From the NCBI GenBank assembly GCA_020832495.1, contig JAFIEP010000026.1:1-63009 (forward strand): DNA of 63,009 nt, given 5' to 3'. The translations under genes were made by a program, and so were the position numbers. Under the pieces are notes generated by a model. The model searched no databases and was not told where the DNA came from. It saw nothing but the letters and a program-made list of their open reading frames with translations. Source of the DNA: Acidimicrobiia bacterium (GTDB lineage Bacteria; Actinomycetota; Acidimicrobiia; Acidimicrobiales; Acidimicrobilacustridaceae). Below, in pieces: positions 1 through 8,667 of the stretch; the first letter of the stretch is position 1; each line of letters starts with the position of its first letter.

Positions 1-141
1 AGAAGATCCGCCGCAACGCCCACGGCTTCACCAACATCGACAACTACCGACGCCGACTCATCGGCCGCCTCGGCATTCAATGGGCTACCGTCCCCACACG
101 CAGAATCCGAGGCCGCAAACCACAGCAGGTCGCGTAGAGCC
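1..141 (+). mobile_element. 3' end of an ISL3-family element cut by the window edge
   Basis: The first 141 bases hold the end of an ISL3-type insertion sequence. The transposase stop lies inside the terminal sequence cgcgtagagcc (131-141). This matches 10 of 11 bases of the terminal repeat cgcgaagagcc of the ISL3 copy near 25 kb, and in both elements the repeat sits right at the transposase stop. The window probably starts here because assemblies break in multicopy elements. Confidence 0.6.
3..137 (+). CDS. ISL3-family transposase, C-terminal fragment
   Basis: Open frame entering from the window edge, 44 residues before TAG. It reads KIRRNAHGFTNIDNYRRRLI and then about two dozen basic-rich residues. 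This is the usual ISL3 transposase C-terminus: a helix with the pattern K..AxGF.NxxNYRxR after the last catalytic acidic residue. The complete ISL3 transposase at 22.4 kb has the equivalent KRAAFGMRVFKHYRIRALL but is not the same sequence. Nothing can be said about the missing upstream part. Confidence 0.6.
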   Translation, partial: KIRRNAHGFTNIDNYRRRLIGRLGIQWATVPTRRIRGRKPQQVA

Positions 142-165
142 GGTTTACCGGGGGCACCCTGGCTA

Positions 166-1260
166 TTAGCATCGTGCCGAGTTCCGGAGAATGGAGCGCA
201 GCCGCCGCGCTGCGTGGTTGTTCGAGAAGGTTTCGGCGCGCGCTTTAGCATCGTCCTGATCCCACACCATTGACCTCACTGTGGAAACGGCGTCGACTAA
301 CGCGTCGACGTCGTCGCTCGGTACCAGTAGTCCGTCAATGCCGGGTCGTACGATCTCCTCGGCACCACCGCCATAGGTGCCGATCACGGGCACGCCGGCG
401 GCGAGTGCCTCCACCATCGATATTCCGAATGGCTCGCCTGCTGAGGCGGAGACAAGCACGTCGGACGCTGCTATCCAGGTTGGGATGTCATCTCGCCAGC
501 CAGGTAGGCGAACTCGGTCGGCAATCCCCAGATCCACCGGTAGCTGCACGACCTCATCGGCGAATTCTGGGTCCCGCGGGTGGGCACTGCCAAGGAGACA
601 GGCGTGGACGTCGTCGGGTAGCTCCGCAACGCTGCGGATAAGGATGTCAGGGCGCTTCCAACGCTCAAATCGAGACAGCATGAGGAGTACGAATGCATCA
701 TCGGGCAGGTCCAGGGCCCGCCGAGCTTCGGCTCGGCTTGGGGGCATCTGCTCACGGATGCGGCGGAGGTCCACAGGCGGGTGCATAACCTCCACCCGAC
801 GGTGCGGCCAGATCGCCCGTTGATGTCGCGCAGCCAGCCCGGAGCAGGCGAGGGTGGTGGTCTGTGGCACGAGCGTAGCCAGTCGGTCGATGGCGGTCGG
901 TGTCGCCGGAATCCCGTGTTGGTACCACGACAACGGCGCACGCGCGGTGCGAGCCGCTATGGCGCCGGGAACGATGCCAGAGGCCATCCAGACGAGGACG
1001 GCCGAGACCCGTTCGCTGTGGAACCACTTTCCGATTTCTCGTCCTCCCTGCCAGGCTCGATGGACCGACCGGATTCGTCCTGCGGGCTTCACCAGAACAC
1101 GCCGGTCGGCTCGAGCGATGGCGTCGACAAGGTCGCCCGGTTCGAAGAAGGCGAAGCGGAACTGGTCGCCGACCTCGGCCGTCGCCAGATCGAGGAGTGC
1201 GCGCTCGGCCCCGCCGCCCATGTGCCCGAGGGGCATGACAATGCCGACTGGGCCGGTCAC
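166..1260 (-). CDS. Glycosyltransferase family 4 (GT-B)
   Basis: 364-residue retaining-type GT-B glycosyltransferase, expected to add one sugar from a nucleotide donor to the lipid-linked repeat unit on the cytoplasmic side of the membrane. The N-terminal domain has the glycine-rich GHMGGGAER (residues 12-20). The donor domain has the EX7E motif as EPFGISMVE (276-284), followed by GVPVIGTYGGGAEEI. It is the last gene of the left-reading polysaccharide operon. Its GTG start overlaps the TGA of the ligase-like gene (GTGA), so translation is probably coupled. Donor and acceptor sugars cannot be read from sequence. Confidence 0.85.
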   Translation of the reverse strand: MTGPVGIVMPLGHMGGGAERALLDLATAEVGDQFRFAFFEPGDLVDAIARADRRVLVKPAGRIRSVHRAWQGGREIGKWFHSERVSAVLVWMASGIVPGAIAARTARAPLSWYQHGIPATPTAIDRLATLVPQTTTLACSGLAARHQRAIWPHRRVEVMHPPVDLRRIREQMPPSRAEARRALDLPDDAFVLLMLSRFERWKRPDILIRSVAELPDDVHACLLGSAHPRDPEFADEVVQLPVDLGIADRVRLPGWRDDIPTWIAASDVLVSASAGEPFGISMVEALAAGVPVIGTYGGGAEEIVRPGIDGLLVPSDDVDALVDAVSTVRSMVWDQDDAKARAETFSNNHAARRLRSILRNSARC

Positions 1261-2819
1261 GGCTGCTCTGCCGGAGTTGGCTGTAGGGGACTCCTAGAGG
1301 GTGAAGCGGTCTCAGTATCGGGGGTTGCCGCCACCGGCCGCTTGCCGTGCGACGACGTCGGTGTGGTTGCATCGGGAGAAGCGCGCTGGCGGTCGAGCCA
1401 ACCCAGAGCGAGCCATGCCAGCGTGGACACGCCGTACTCCCCGCCGTTGAGCCAGTTGCCAAACGTGGCGAGCAGGATGATGAGAGCGACGAGCGACAGG
1501 GTGTCCCGGCGGAGTCGCACCAGCCGGAATGCCGTGCGAAAACCATTGAATGCCAAGGCGACGAACAACACGAGTCCCGGGAGGCCCCAGGCGAGCGCCA
1601 CGTTGCCGAGGTCGTGCTCGGCGCTGCCGAGGGCCGTCTCGCCGAAGCGCGAGCCAGCAAGGGTGAAGGACTGCTGCCCTCTGCCGATGGGGTGCTCCAT
1701 CGGTGCCTGGACGGCGTTGACGACCATCTCGATGTGAATGTTGGCCGTGGACACGTCGTCGTTCATCGGGTCCTCGAGGCCTTGGACCACATGGTTCACG
1801 AACGGTGCGACACGCTCGTCGAGGGCCTCGACGTCGACTTGCTGTAGTGACCAGTTGAGCGTCACCAGCGCGAGCACGACCAGAAGCGGCACCAGGACGA
1901 TGCGTTGCGCGCCGCGGGAGCGGATGGCAGGAATCAGCGCGAGGAGCACAACGACGATGACCACCGGGGTGCGTGACCCCCCGAGGACGAGCGCATAGAG
2001 AAGAAATGCCACGCCTGCGACGCGCACCGGCGTGGGCAACTTGGGCAGGGCGAATGCCACCAAGAGCACACCGATCATGATGATGCTCACCATCTCGGCC
2101 GCGCTCACCGAGGCACCGAAGGGCCGAATGCTCCCTCCAACGTTCAGCGCGGCGTACCCTCCCTGCTCCACCCATGCAGCATCCCAGGCCGGGAATCCGT
2201 TGAGGACTTGGTGCTGGGCGTACAGCGCGCTCGCAGCGGCGGCCCCGACGAGAAGGTAGACGACCGAGCGGAAGAGTCTGTCGTCGAGGTAGGCCTTGCC
2301 CACCCAGAACCACAGGGTGGGAACGAAGAAGAACAGCAGCGAGGACAGCCCCGACAGCACCGATCCTGCGAAGGGGTTGAGGGCCCACACCACCGCCAAG
2401 GCCCCGAGGGCCAGTACGAGGCCGCTGAGGGTGGAGTCGATGTGCAACCGGCCCCGCTGGGCAGCGAGGACGATGAGCAGCAAGGCAACAGCGGGTCCGA
2501 CGAGCAGCAGAGGATCGTTGGTGAGTTCGCCACCGAGACCCCAGGCGAGCAGTCGTCGCAGCACGCCGAGGCCCAACAGGTAGCCGAGGGTCACCAGGAC
2601 GGCCGCACGCGGGTTGGCGGTGATCGCCACGACCGCCACCAGCGACGCACACCCGGCCACAACGGCAGCGACGAACAGGGTGCCGCCGATCCCGCCGGCC
2701 ACCACCATGGCTGCGGGAGTGGCCACCACGATGCCGGCGCAGGCAAGGGCGACCCAGGCCGAAGGGAGCAAGGCGCGGCTTTCCGAAAGACGGTGCCGCT
2801 GGAGGCTGAGGGCAGTCAT
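1257..2819 (-). CDS. O-antigen ligase/polymerase-like membrane protein (Wzy/WaaL type)
   Basis: 520-residue polytopic membrane protein with about eleven hydrophobic segments between residues 20 and 480 and a low-complexity Thr/Ser/Pro-rich cytoplasmic tail. Near residues 375-420 it has a large non-membrane loop with PIGRGQQSF and then SAEHDLGNVALAWGLPG, the layout of the Wzy_C/O-antigen ligase family (GxGxxxF, then H..G...WGxxG). Family members polymerise lipid-linked repeats or transfer the glycan to an acceptor; sequence alone does not separate the two. ATGA overlap with the upstream double glycosyltransferase. Confidence 0.75.
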   Translation of the reverse strand: MTALSLQRHRLSESRALLPSAWVALACAGIVVATPAAMVVAGGIGGTLFVAAVVAGCASLVAVVAITANPRAAVLVTLGYLLGLGVLRRLLAWGLGGELTNDPLLLVGPAVALLLIVLAAQRGRLHIDSTLSGLVLALGALAVVWALNPFAGSVLSGLSSLLFFFVPTLWFWVGKAYLDDRLFRSVVYLLVGAAAASALYAQHQVLNGFPAWDAAWVEQGGYAALNVGGSIRPFGASVSAAEMVSIIMIGVLLVAFALPKLPTPVRVAGVAFLLYALVLGGSRTPVVIVVVLLALIPAIRSRGAQRIVLVPLLVVLALVTLNWSLQQVDVEALDERVAPFVNHVVQGLEDPMNDDVSTANIHIEMVVNAVQAPMEHPIGRGQQSFTLAGSRFGETALGSAEHDLGNVALAWGLPGLVLFVALAFNGFRTAFRLVRLRRDTLSLVALIILLATFGNWLNGGEYGVSTLAWLALGWLDRQRASPDATTPTSSHGKRPVAATPDTETASPSRSPLQPTPAEQP

Positions 2820-5047
2820 GGGGCCGTGGCCTCGGAGCGGGATACTGCCACGGACTCATAGACCTTGCGATAGTCGTCGGCGACGTCGTCCCAGGTCCGC
2901 GCCGAGGCCCGCCGTCGTGCTTCGGCACCGAGGTGTTGACGCAGTGTGGGATCTCGCGCCAGACGTTCCACTGCCGAACTCACGGACGCGAGGGTCGGCT
3001 CGACGAGAATGCCGGCCTCATCGTCGCCGATCAACTCCGTGATCCCGTGCACACGGGTGCCCACCACGGGCAGCCCCACTGCGGCCGCTTCCCATGATGC
3101 GAGCGAGAACGTCTCGTAGGCTGAAGGAAGGCAGAACACATCGCACCCAGCGAGCACACGCTCAGGATCGGAACGCCGCCCGAGGAAGTGCGTCTGATCG
3201 AGAATACATCCGCGGAGACGCGCTCTGTTCCCCTCCCCGGCGACGACGGCAACGACTCGCTGCGACAGGTGGCGGTCGGCGGCTGCAGCACCTGCGAGCA
3301 CGAGACGGAGGTTCTTGTGCTCCCAGTTTCCTCCCATGAATGCGACGGCGACGTCGTCGTGGCCGAGGCCGAGGTCGGAGCGGATCGCTGCGCGCGCTTC
3401 TTCATTAGGTGCGAACCTCTGCGCGTCGACGGCGTTCTGGATCTTGTCGACTCGCACGGTGGGATGCACGCTTCGCACTTCGTCAGCAAGACCGCCCGAC
3501 ACGGCAACGATCGTGCTCACTCGTCCCGGACGAAAACACCAGCGTTCCGCTGCGAGCGCCAGAGCGTGCACGATGCCGGTGTTGAGTTTCGCGACTCCTG
3601 TGGCACCTGGGGCAAGCGAATGGTGGCGACGCCACGCTCCATGGTGTGAGTAGTGCACCGAGATCACGTCTGCCCTCGTGCCGACAATGGCTCCCTCGGT
3701 GTGCACCACCCCGCGTGCGTGTCGAGCGTTGATGCTTCCGACAATCCAGAACAGCGGGAACAGGACGCTGACGGGGCGACCCGGCAGCGGTAGCCGAACC
3801 ACTCGGTCGGCGGCGGCGGCGACCGACGGAGCGACGCGACGGCTGATCACGGTGAGGCGGTAGTGCTTCGCCAAGCGGGGGAGCACCTCCATCGACACTG
3901 TTTCCATGCCGCCAGCCGGCCATACCTGATGGGCCACATAAGTGAGTTCCGGGCGGTGGTCGATTCCGCCAGCGCCGTGGAGCGCGTGGCGGACAGCGGA
4001 CACAGTGTGGTGGACGGCGAAGTGCTCTTCGTAGGTGGCTCGAGCGTTGTCGGCCAGTTCTCTGCGGGCTGCTGGATCGGAGAGCAGGTGCTCAACCGTC
4101 GATGCCAGCGTGTCGGGCGGAGCCACTGCCAACGCACCACGCTCGACCAGCGCAGTCCACGTCGCAGGACCGTCAATGGCGACGACGGCGGCACCTTGTG
4201 CGAGTGCGGCGGCGAGAGTGCCCTTTCGGCCGCTGGGCCCATCGGCGTTGATCAGCAGCACGAGGGTCGAGTCACGCAGTGAGCGCCCGTAGTCCTGCGG
4301 ATCGCACACGCCGGTGAACTCGATGAAGTGCCGGTCCTCAAGCCTGCGCCACATGGCGGTCGCTGGCTGGCCCGCCGGGTCGGGAGCGCCGACCAGCAGT
4401 ATCCGCAGCCGCGTTCGGACCTTCGAGAGCGCATCCACCGCGTTGGCCGCACCCGGATCGGTCCACGACGGCACCGCAAGCGTGGGCACGGCTGAATCGT
4501 TGCTGTTGTGCTGCCCCCCTTCATCCCCCGAGGCGTCGACCGCCGTCGGCACGTTGGAGAACGCAGGGGCAACGCACACCGGACGAGGCCGGCGGGCGAG
4601 ACCACGTACTTCGGCAGCACGCTGTGGGCTGGTCACGACGATGCCGTGTGCTCCGTCGAGCACACAGCGGAATGCGAGTCGCTGGCACACCGACCATACC
4701 CAGGTGCGTGGGTCACGCGAGGCATCAATGAATGCTTCGTGCACGAACAAGCAGGTGCGGACGTTGCGTGCACGAAGCACAAGCACCAGCAGTACGGCGG
4801 GAGTGGGGATACCCTTCCAGGCCCAGGCGAACACGCTGTAGTGGACGACGACAGCGTCACCGGAACGGGGCCGTCGGAGACTCCACCACAAGGCCCGCAA
4901 CCCCCGCCGGACGATGGACGAATCGTCGAGGATGGCTAGCTCACCGGGGTCCTCGTTTGCGAGTTCCTCGGCGAGAAGCCGTGCGTGGTCGCGGACGCCA
5001 CCCGGCCCTGGCGGAACCAGGGCGAGGGTGTGGATGGCCTGGCTCAT
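2816..5047 (-). CDS. Double GT-B glycosyltransferase (two fused GT4 modules)
   Basis: 743 residues, twice the usual GT4 length. Residues 1-360 form a first GT-B unit starting LALVPPGPGGVRDHARLLAEEL. Residues 365-743 form a second, starting THVAHQVWPAGGMETVSMEVL in pattern. The C-terminal unit carries a normal EX7E (ETFSLASWE, around residues 655-663) followed by GLPVVGTRVHGITELI. At the equivalent place the N-terminal unit reads SGRKGTLAAALAQG, with no glutamate pair, so it may be inactive, act as an acceptor or partner domain, or use another donor geometry. ATGA overlaps on both sides tie it into the operon. Confidence 0.8.
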   Translation of the reverse strand: MSQAIHTLALVPPGPGGVRDHARLLAEELANEDPGELAILDDSSIVRRGLRALWWSLRRPRSGDAVVVHYSVFAWAWKGIPTPAVLLVLVLRARNVRTCLFVHEAFIDASRDPRTWVWSVCQRLAFRCVLDGAHGIVVTSPQRAAEVRGLARRPRPVCVAPAFSNVPTAVDASGDEGGQHNSNDSAVPTLAVPSWTDPGAANAVDALSKVRTRLRILLVGAPDPAGQPATAMWRRLEDRHFIEFTGVCDPQDYGRSLRDSTLVLLINADGPSGRKGTLAAALAQGAAVVAIDGPATWTALVERGALAVAPPDTLASTVEHLLSDPAARRELADNARATYEEHFAVHHTVSAVRHALHGAGGIDHRPELTYVAHQVWPAGGMETVSMEVLPRLAKHYRLTVISRRVAPSVAAAADRVVRLPLPGRPVSVLFPLFWIVGSINARHARGVVHTEGAIVGTRADVISVHYSHHGAWRRHHSLAPGATGVAKLNTGIVHALALAAERWCFRPGRVSTIVAVSGGLADEVRSVHPTVRVDKIQNAVDAQRFAPNEEARAAIRSDLGLGHDDVAVAFMGGNWEHKNLRLVLAGAAAADRHLSQRVVAVVAGEGNRARLRGCILDQTHFLGRRSDPERVLAGCDVFCLPSAYETFSLASWEAAAVGLPVVGTRVHGITELIGDDEAGILVEPTLASVSSAVERLARDPTLRQHLGAEARRRASARTWDDVADDYRKVYESVAVSRSEATAP

Positions 5048-6876
5048 CCAACCCCGCCAGCTTGTGCTGGGGCGATGCCGGCAAGGTCCGCCAGGCGATC
5101 GAACGTCGGGTTCACCCTTCGCAGTTCCTCGAACCCTCCGAGGCCAGTCACCCGACCGGCCTCGAGAAGACAGATCGTGTCGCAGCGGCGCACGGTGGAC
5201 AGGCGGTGAGCAACGATGATGGTGGTGAGATCGCCTCGCAGTTTCTCCACGGTGGCCGTTATGCGCGCCTCGGTATCCACATCGAGCGAAGCGGTGGCTT
5301 CGTCGAGGATGAGCACGCTCGGGCGCCGGTAGAGGGCTCGGGCCAGACCGATCCTCTGTCGCTGCCCACCAGAGATCCGCACCCCGCGTTCGCCCACCTC
5401 CGTGTGAAAGCCAGCAGGAAGGCTGTTGATCCAGTCGGTGAGCTCCGCCTGCTCGGCGGCCGCGGAAAGAGCCGCATCGTCGATCTCACTCGGTTCAGAC
5501 CCGAACGCCAGGTTCTCGCGCAGAGTCGCGTCCACCAAGAACACGTCCTGCGGTACATACCCGACTGCTTCCCGCCAGGCGTCAGCGACATCATGCACCG
5601 GCCGTCCGCCGACGAGCACCTCACCGCCCGTGGGCTGGTGCAGCCCGAGGATCAGGTCGAGCAGCGTCGTCTTGCCGGCACCGGAGGAGCCCACGATGCC
5701 GAAAGCGCTGCCGCGCTCGATGCGGAAGGCAACTCCGTCGAGGACCGGGGCATCGGAGGAGTAGCCGAAACGCAGGTCGGTCACGGAGACGGCAGGGCCG
5801 GTCGCTGGGAGTTCCAGTCGTGTGGCAGAAGGTCCGCTCGGCTGGAACCGGTCAAGATCGGCCACCACGGTTTCGATGCCGGGAAGCTGGGATCGCACCT
5901 GGTTCGAGACCTGCAGCATGCGGCCGAACGAGGGCATGGCGCGGAAGCCAGCGCCGAGGAACAAGGCCAGGGAGCCCATGGCGGCTTCCGCCCCGAGGGT
6001 CCCCACAAGGACGGCGGCGGCGGCGGCCAGCCCGATGATGAGCACCACCTCGAGGTAGTAGCGGGGCAGGTTTCCGTAGACAGCGATCTTGCGGTTCTCG
6101 CCAGCCATTCGCGTTCTGATCCGCTGCAGGTCCTGAGCGAAGTATGGGGTGCTGTTGGAGACATAGATCTCCTTCACCCCGCCAAAGGCGTGCAGCAGTG
6201 ACCGGTACTGCTGCCTGATGAGCTGGTGCTGGCGCTCAGCGACTCTCCGCACTCGCTTGCGTACGAAACGCTCGTAGCTCCACACGGCAAGCCCGAGGTA
6301 GAGGGCGAGAGCGAGCGTGACCCACGGTGAGGTGACGGTGAGGAGGGCAAGCACTGCGAGGAGGACAAACACCTCGGCAGCGAGGTTCAACAGGCCGAAG
6401 AGCCCGAAGCCGATCGCGTGCGTGACGTTGTCCTTGACGTTGCGCACCAGTTCGGCGGAAGGGTGTTCGAGGTGGAAGCGGTAGGGCGCTGCTAGGTAGG
6501 AGCGGATGAGGCGTCCGGCGGTGTCGGCGTCGACCCCGAACACGAATCCAGCGTTCCACCACTGGTAGAGCACCGTACCGATGGAGCGAACAATGAACAA
6601 GCTTACGACTGCTCCGCCGAGTAGCGCAGCAAGATGTGTGGGTTCGGTGATGCCAGTGACCGACACCAGTCGTTCGGTCATCCCAGTGGGCCGCTCGGGA
6701 TTCATCAACAGGTCGGTGAGGGGGACCAGCAGCCCCAGTGCCACGAGGTCGAGCATGGCCAAGCAGGCACCAACGACCACGGCGAGGAGGAGGCGACGGC
6801 GTTGTGCACCGCTGAGCACAGCAACGATCGATCGCAGTGCCTGTGCAACATCTGCTGAGCCCGCAGCGGCCATCAC
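5044..6876 (-). CDS. ABC exporter, fused permease and ATPase (MsbA/PglK type)
   Basis: 610 residues. The N-terminal ABC transmembrane domain (about 25-340, six helices) is followed by a nucleotide-binding domain with Walker A GSSGAGKTT, signature ISGGQRQRIGLARALY, Walker B VLILDEATASLD and the H-loop AHRLSTV. Homodimers of this type flip lipid-linked oligosaccharides (PglK) or export lipids. No Wzx flippase was found in the locus, so this is the likely repeat-unit exporter (inference). Start: GTG at 6876 overlapping the kinase stop, or the ATG directly after it. Confidence 0.85.
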   Translation of the reverse strand: MMAAAGSADVAQALRSIVAVLSGAQRRRLLLAVVVGACLAMLDLVALGLLVPLTDLLMNPERPTGMTERLVSVTGITEPTHLAALLGGAVVSLFIVRSIGTVLYQWWNAGFVFGVDADTAGRLIRSYLAAPYRFHLEHPSAELVRNVKDNVTHAIGFGLFGLLNLAAEVFVLLAVLALLTVTSPWVTLALALYLGLAVWSYERFVRKRVRRVAERQHQLIRQQYRSLLHAFGGVKEIYVSNSTPYFAQDLQRIRTRMAGENRKIAVYGNLPRYYLEVVLIIGLAAAAAVLVGTLGAEAAMGSLALFLGAGFRAMPSFGRMLQVSNQVRSQLPGIETVVADLDRFQPSGPSATRLELPATGPAVSVTDLRFGYSSDAPVLDGVAFRIERGSAFGIVGSSGAGKTTLLDLILGLHQPTGGEVLVGGRPVHDVADAWREAVGYVPQDVFLVDATLRENLAFGSEPSEIDDAALSAAAEQAELTDWINSLPAGFHTEVGERGVRISGGQRQRIGLARALYRRPSVLILDEATASLDVDTEARITATVEKLRGDLTTIIVAHRLSTVRRCDTICLLEAGRVTGLGGFEELRRVNPTFDRLADLAGIAPAQAGGVG

Positions 6877-8501
6877 GCACCCTTCGGTGCCGGCTGTGCT
6901 TGCTCGTTCGCCGGTTCGTGGGATTCGTACCCCCCGTAGCCGTAGCCGTAGCCGTAGCCGTAGCCGTAGCCGTAGCCGTAGCCGTAGCCGTAACCGAAGC
7001 CTTGTCCGCTGGCGTCGTTGAGTACCACGCCGGTCAGCGGTGCGCTGACTCGTCGCAAGGCTTCGATGGCGTTGCCCATGTTGCGGCGGGTGCTGCGGCC
7101 CACCATGGCAATGACCAGCACGTGCTGCACGAGGTTCGACAAGATGAGCGCGTCGGTCACCGGCAGCACGGGCGGGGCGTCGATGAGTAACACGTCAGCG
7201 TTGTCGCCCAGGGAACGAACGAGGCGGGCCACCTCACCACTGCCCAGCACCTCGGAGGGGTTCGGTGGGATCGACCCGGCGGGAATGACCGCCAGGTTGG
7301 GCATGCCGGCCGGGCGACGGACCGCCTCGGCGAACGAGCACTCCCCAGCCGCCAGTTCGGTCAGCCCGGGGCTGCGGTCGAAGCCGAAGTAGTTGCCCAG
7401 CTGGGGTCGGCGCAGGTCGGCGTCCACCACCACCACCCGCTGCCCGGCCTGGGCCATGACGATGGCAAGGTTGGCCACCGTCATGGTCTTGCCTTCGGCG
7501 GAAATGGGGCTCGTCACCATGAGGGCGGTGTGTGGCTGGCCGATGCTGGCGAACTGCACGGTGGTGCGCAACGTGCGGTAGGCCTCGGCCGCTGGGGACT
7601 GGGGTCGGTGTTCGGCAATCAGGCGGGCCGAGCCGGGCTCGGCACTTTCCATCGGCACGTGCGGTACATGGGCCACCACCGGCGGTTCGCCGCCGAGCGC
7701 TGCGTCGAGGTCGGCCGCGGAGCGGATCGAGTCGTCGAGGTAGTCGGCGAGCAGAACGATGGTGGCGGCCACCAGGAGCCCGAGCAGCGCAGCGGTGACG
7801 GCTGCCTGGCGGGGGCGGGGCTCGAAGGGCGTTGTGGGCACGGTGGCAGGGTTGGAGAGCTGGGTGCCACCGGTCCGCAGCGCGAGCTGCTGCTGCAGTT
7901 GGTCGAGACGGAGTTGTTGGCGAATGCGCTCTTCGACCAGCGCGTTGCGTTCCTGTGCCAGCACGAAGCTGTCGGGCCGTTCGGTGAGCGCGAGCTCGGT
8001 GAGTGCGATCGACTCATTCAGCCCCTCGATCGAGCTGGCGAGCTCTGCGGTGGCGCCGGCGATCTCTTGTTGGGTCTGTTCTCGCCGCAGGTTGACGTAG
8101 ACCTCGGCGTAGGTGTTGGCCGCCAAGGCCGCCACTTCGGGGTTCGTGCTCTCGACGGTAATGGCGATCACCTTCGAATCGTCGACAGCCTCGAGCAAGG
8201 GTTCGACCGCCATGCCGAGCTCCTCGGCAGCGGCGGTGCGGATCTCGCTGCCGCGCAGCAGCACCAGCTCCGTTGCCATGTCGGCGCCCGTGGTGGTGAT
8301 GCCCACCAGCGACTCAGCCAAGCGAGGGTTGACGATCACCTGCGCCGTGGCTTCGTAGCGTGGAGTCTGCGCCGAGGCGAAGGTGAAGGCAGCGACCCCC
8401 GACAGCACGGCAGTGAGCGTCACGAAGAGCCAGTAGCGCCGCAAAATGGCGAAGTAGCGGCGGTAGTCGAGCTTGTCGGGCGTGGTCTCGGTGGGGTTCA
8501 C
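6873..8501 (-). CDS. Polysaccharide co-polymerase fused to a BY-kinase (Wzz/Wzc-like)
   Basis: 542 residues. The N-terminal Wzz module has two membrane helices (near 30-50 and 235-255) around an extracytoplasmic coiled-coil-rich loop. The C-terminal bacterial tyrosine kinase has Walker A region SPISAEGKT, Walker A' VVVVDADLRRP and Walker B VLLIDAPPVL. These proteins set chain length and autophosphorylate on a C-terminal tyrosine cluster. Here that cluster is a pure Tyr-Gly run at about residues 503-522, encoded by a 6-bp tandem repeat, and then GYESHEP. The GTG start at 8501 overlaps the stop of the 55-residue gene upstream. No cognate phosphatase is present in the window. Confidence 0.85.
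   Translation of the reverse strand: MNPTETTPDKLDYRRYFAILRRYWLFVTLTAVLSGVAAFTFASAQTPRYEATAQVIVNPRLAESLVGITTTGADMATELVLLRGSEIRTAAAEELGMAVEPLLEAVDDSKVIAITVESTNPEVAALAANTYAEVYVNLRREQTQQEIAGATAELASSIEGLNESIALTELALTERPDSFVLAQERNALVEERIRQQLRLDQLQQQLALRTGGTQLSNPATVPTTPFEPRPRQAAVTAALLGLLVAATIVLLADYLDDSIRSAADLDAALGGEPPVVAHVPHVPMESAEPGSARLIAEHRPQSPAAEAYRTLRTTVQFASIGQPHTALMVTSPISAEGKTMTVANLAIVMAQAGQRVVVVDADLRRPQLGNYFGFDRSPGLTELAAGECSFAEAVRRPAGMPNLAVIPAGSIPPNPSEVLGSGEVARLVRSLGDNADVLLIDAPPVLPVTDALILSNLVQHVLVIAMVGRSTRRNMGNAIEALRRVSAPLTGVVLNDASGQGFGYGYGYGYGYGYGYGYGYGYGGYESHEPANEQAQPAPKGA
6936..6995. repeat. Hexanucleotide tandem repeat (gtagcc) encoding (YG)n
   Basis: Nine perfect copies of gtagcc (6936-6989) and a tenth with one change (gtaacc, 6990-6995). 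On the minus strand they encode alternating Tyr-Gly in the kinase tail. Gain or loss of a unit by slippage keeps the frame and changes the number of phosphorylatable tyrosines. Confidence 0.95.
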
Positions 8502-8665
8502 GAACCGCTCTCTTCTGCCTCAGCGGGGGTGGCGGGTGTCGTGATGGTGGGGGTGGTGGGCACCGGGTCGGTAGTGGGCAGTCCGGCCACGCCGGCAGCG
8601 ATCACCAATGACACGGCCACGGCCAACGTGGCCCGCACGACCCTGGATCGGAACGTGACGCGCAT
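8498..8665 (-). CDS. Small single-pass membrane peptide, 55 aa
   Basis: Short gene between the glycosyltransferase and the Wzz/BY-kinase. ATG at 8665, stop at 8498-8500, preceded by the ribosome-binding site AGAGGTGG about 8 nt upstream. It starts 2 bp after the stop of the upstream gene, and its TGA overlaps the GTG of the kinase. The product begins MRVTFRSRVVRATLAVAVSL, a basic N-terminus followed by one hydrophobic helix, then a Thr/Pro-rich tail (about residues 31-48) and an acidic end EAEESGS. No family is recognised. It could be a co-polymerase partner or an envelope peptide. Confidence 0.7.
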   Translation of the reverse strand: MRVTFRSRVVRATLAVAVSLVIAAGVAGLPTTDPVPTTPTITTPATPAEAEESGS

Positions 8666-8667
8666 GC

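Noticed and set aside
6936-6995. Possible CRISPR array because of regular repeats
   Set aside because: It is a contiguous 6-bp repeat without spacers inside a kinase gene. No CRISPR array or cas gene was seen anywhere.
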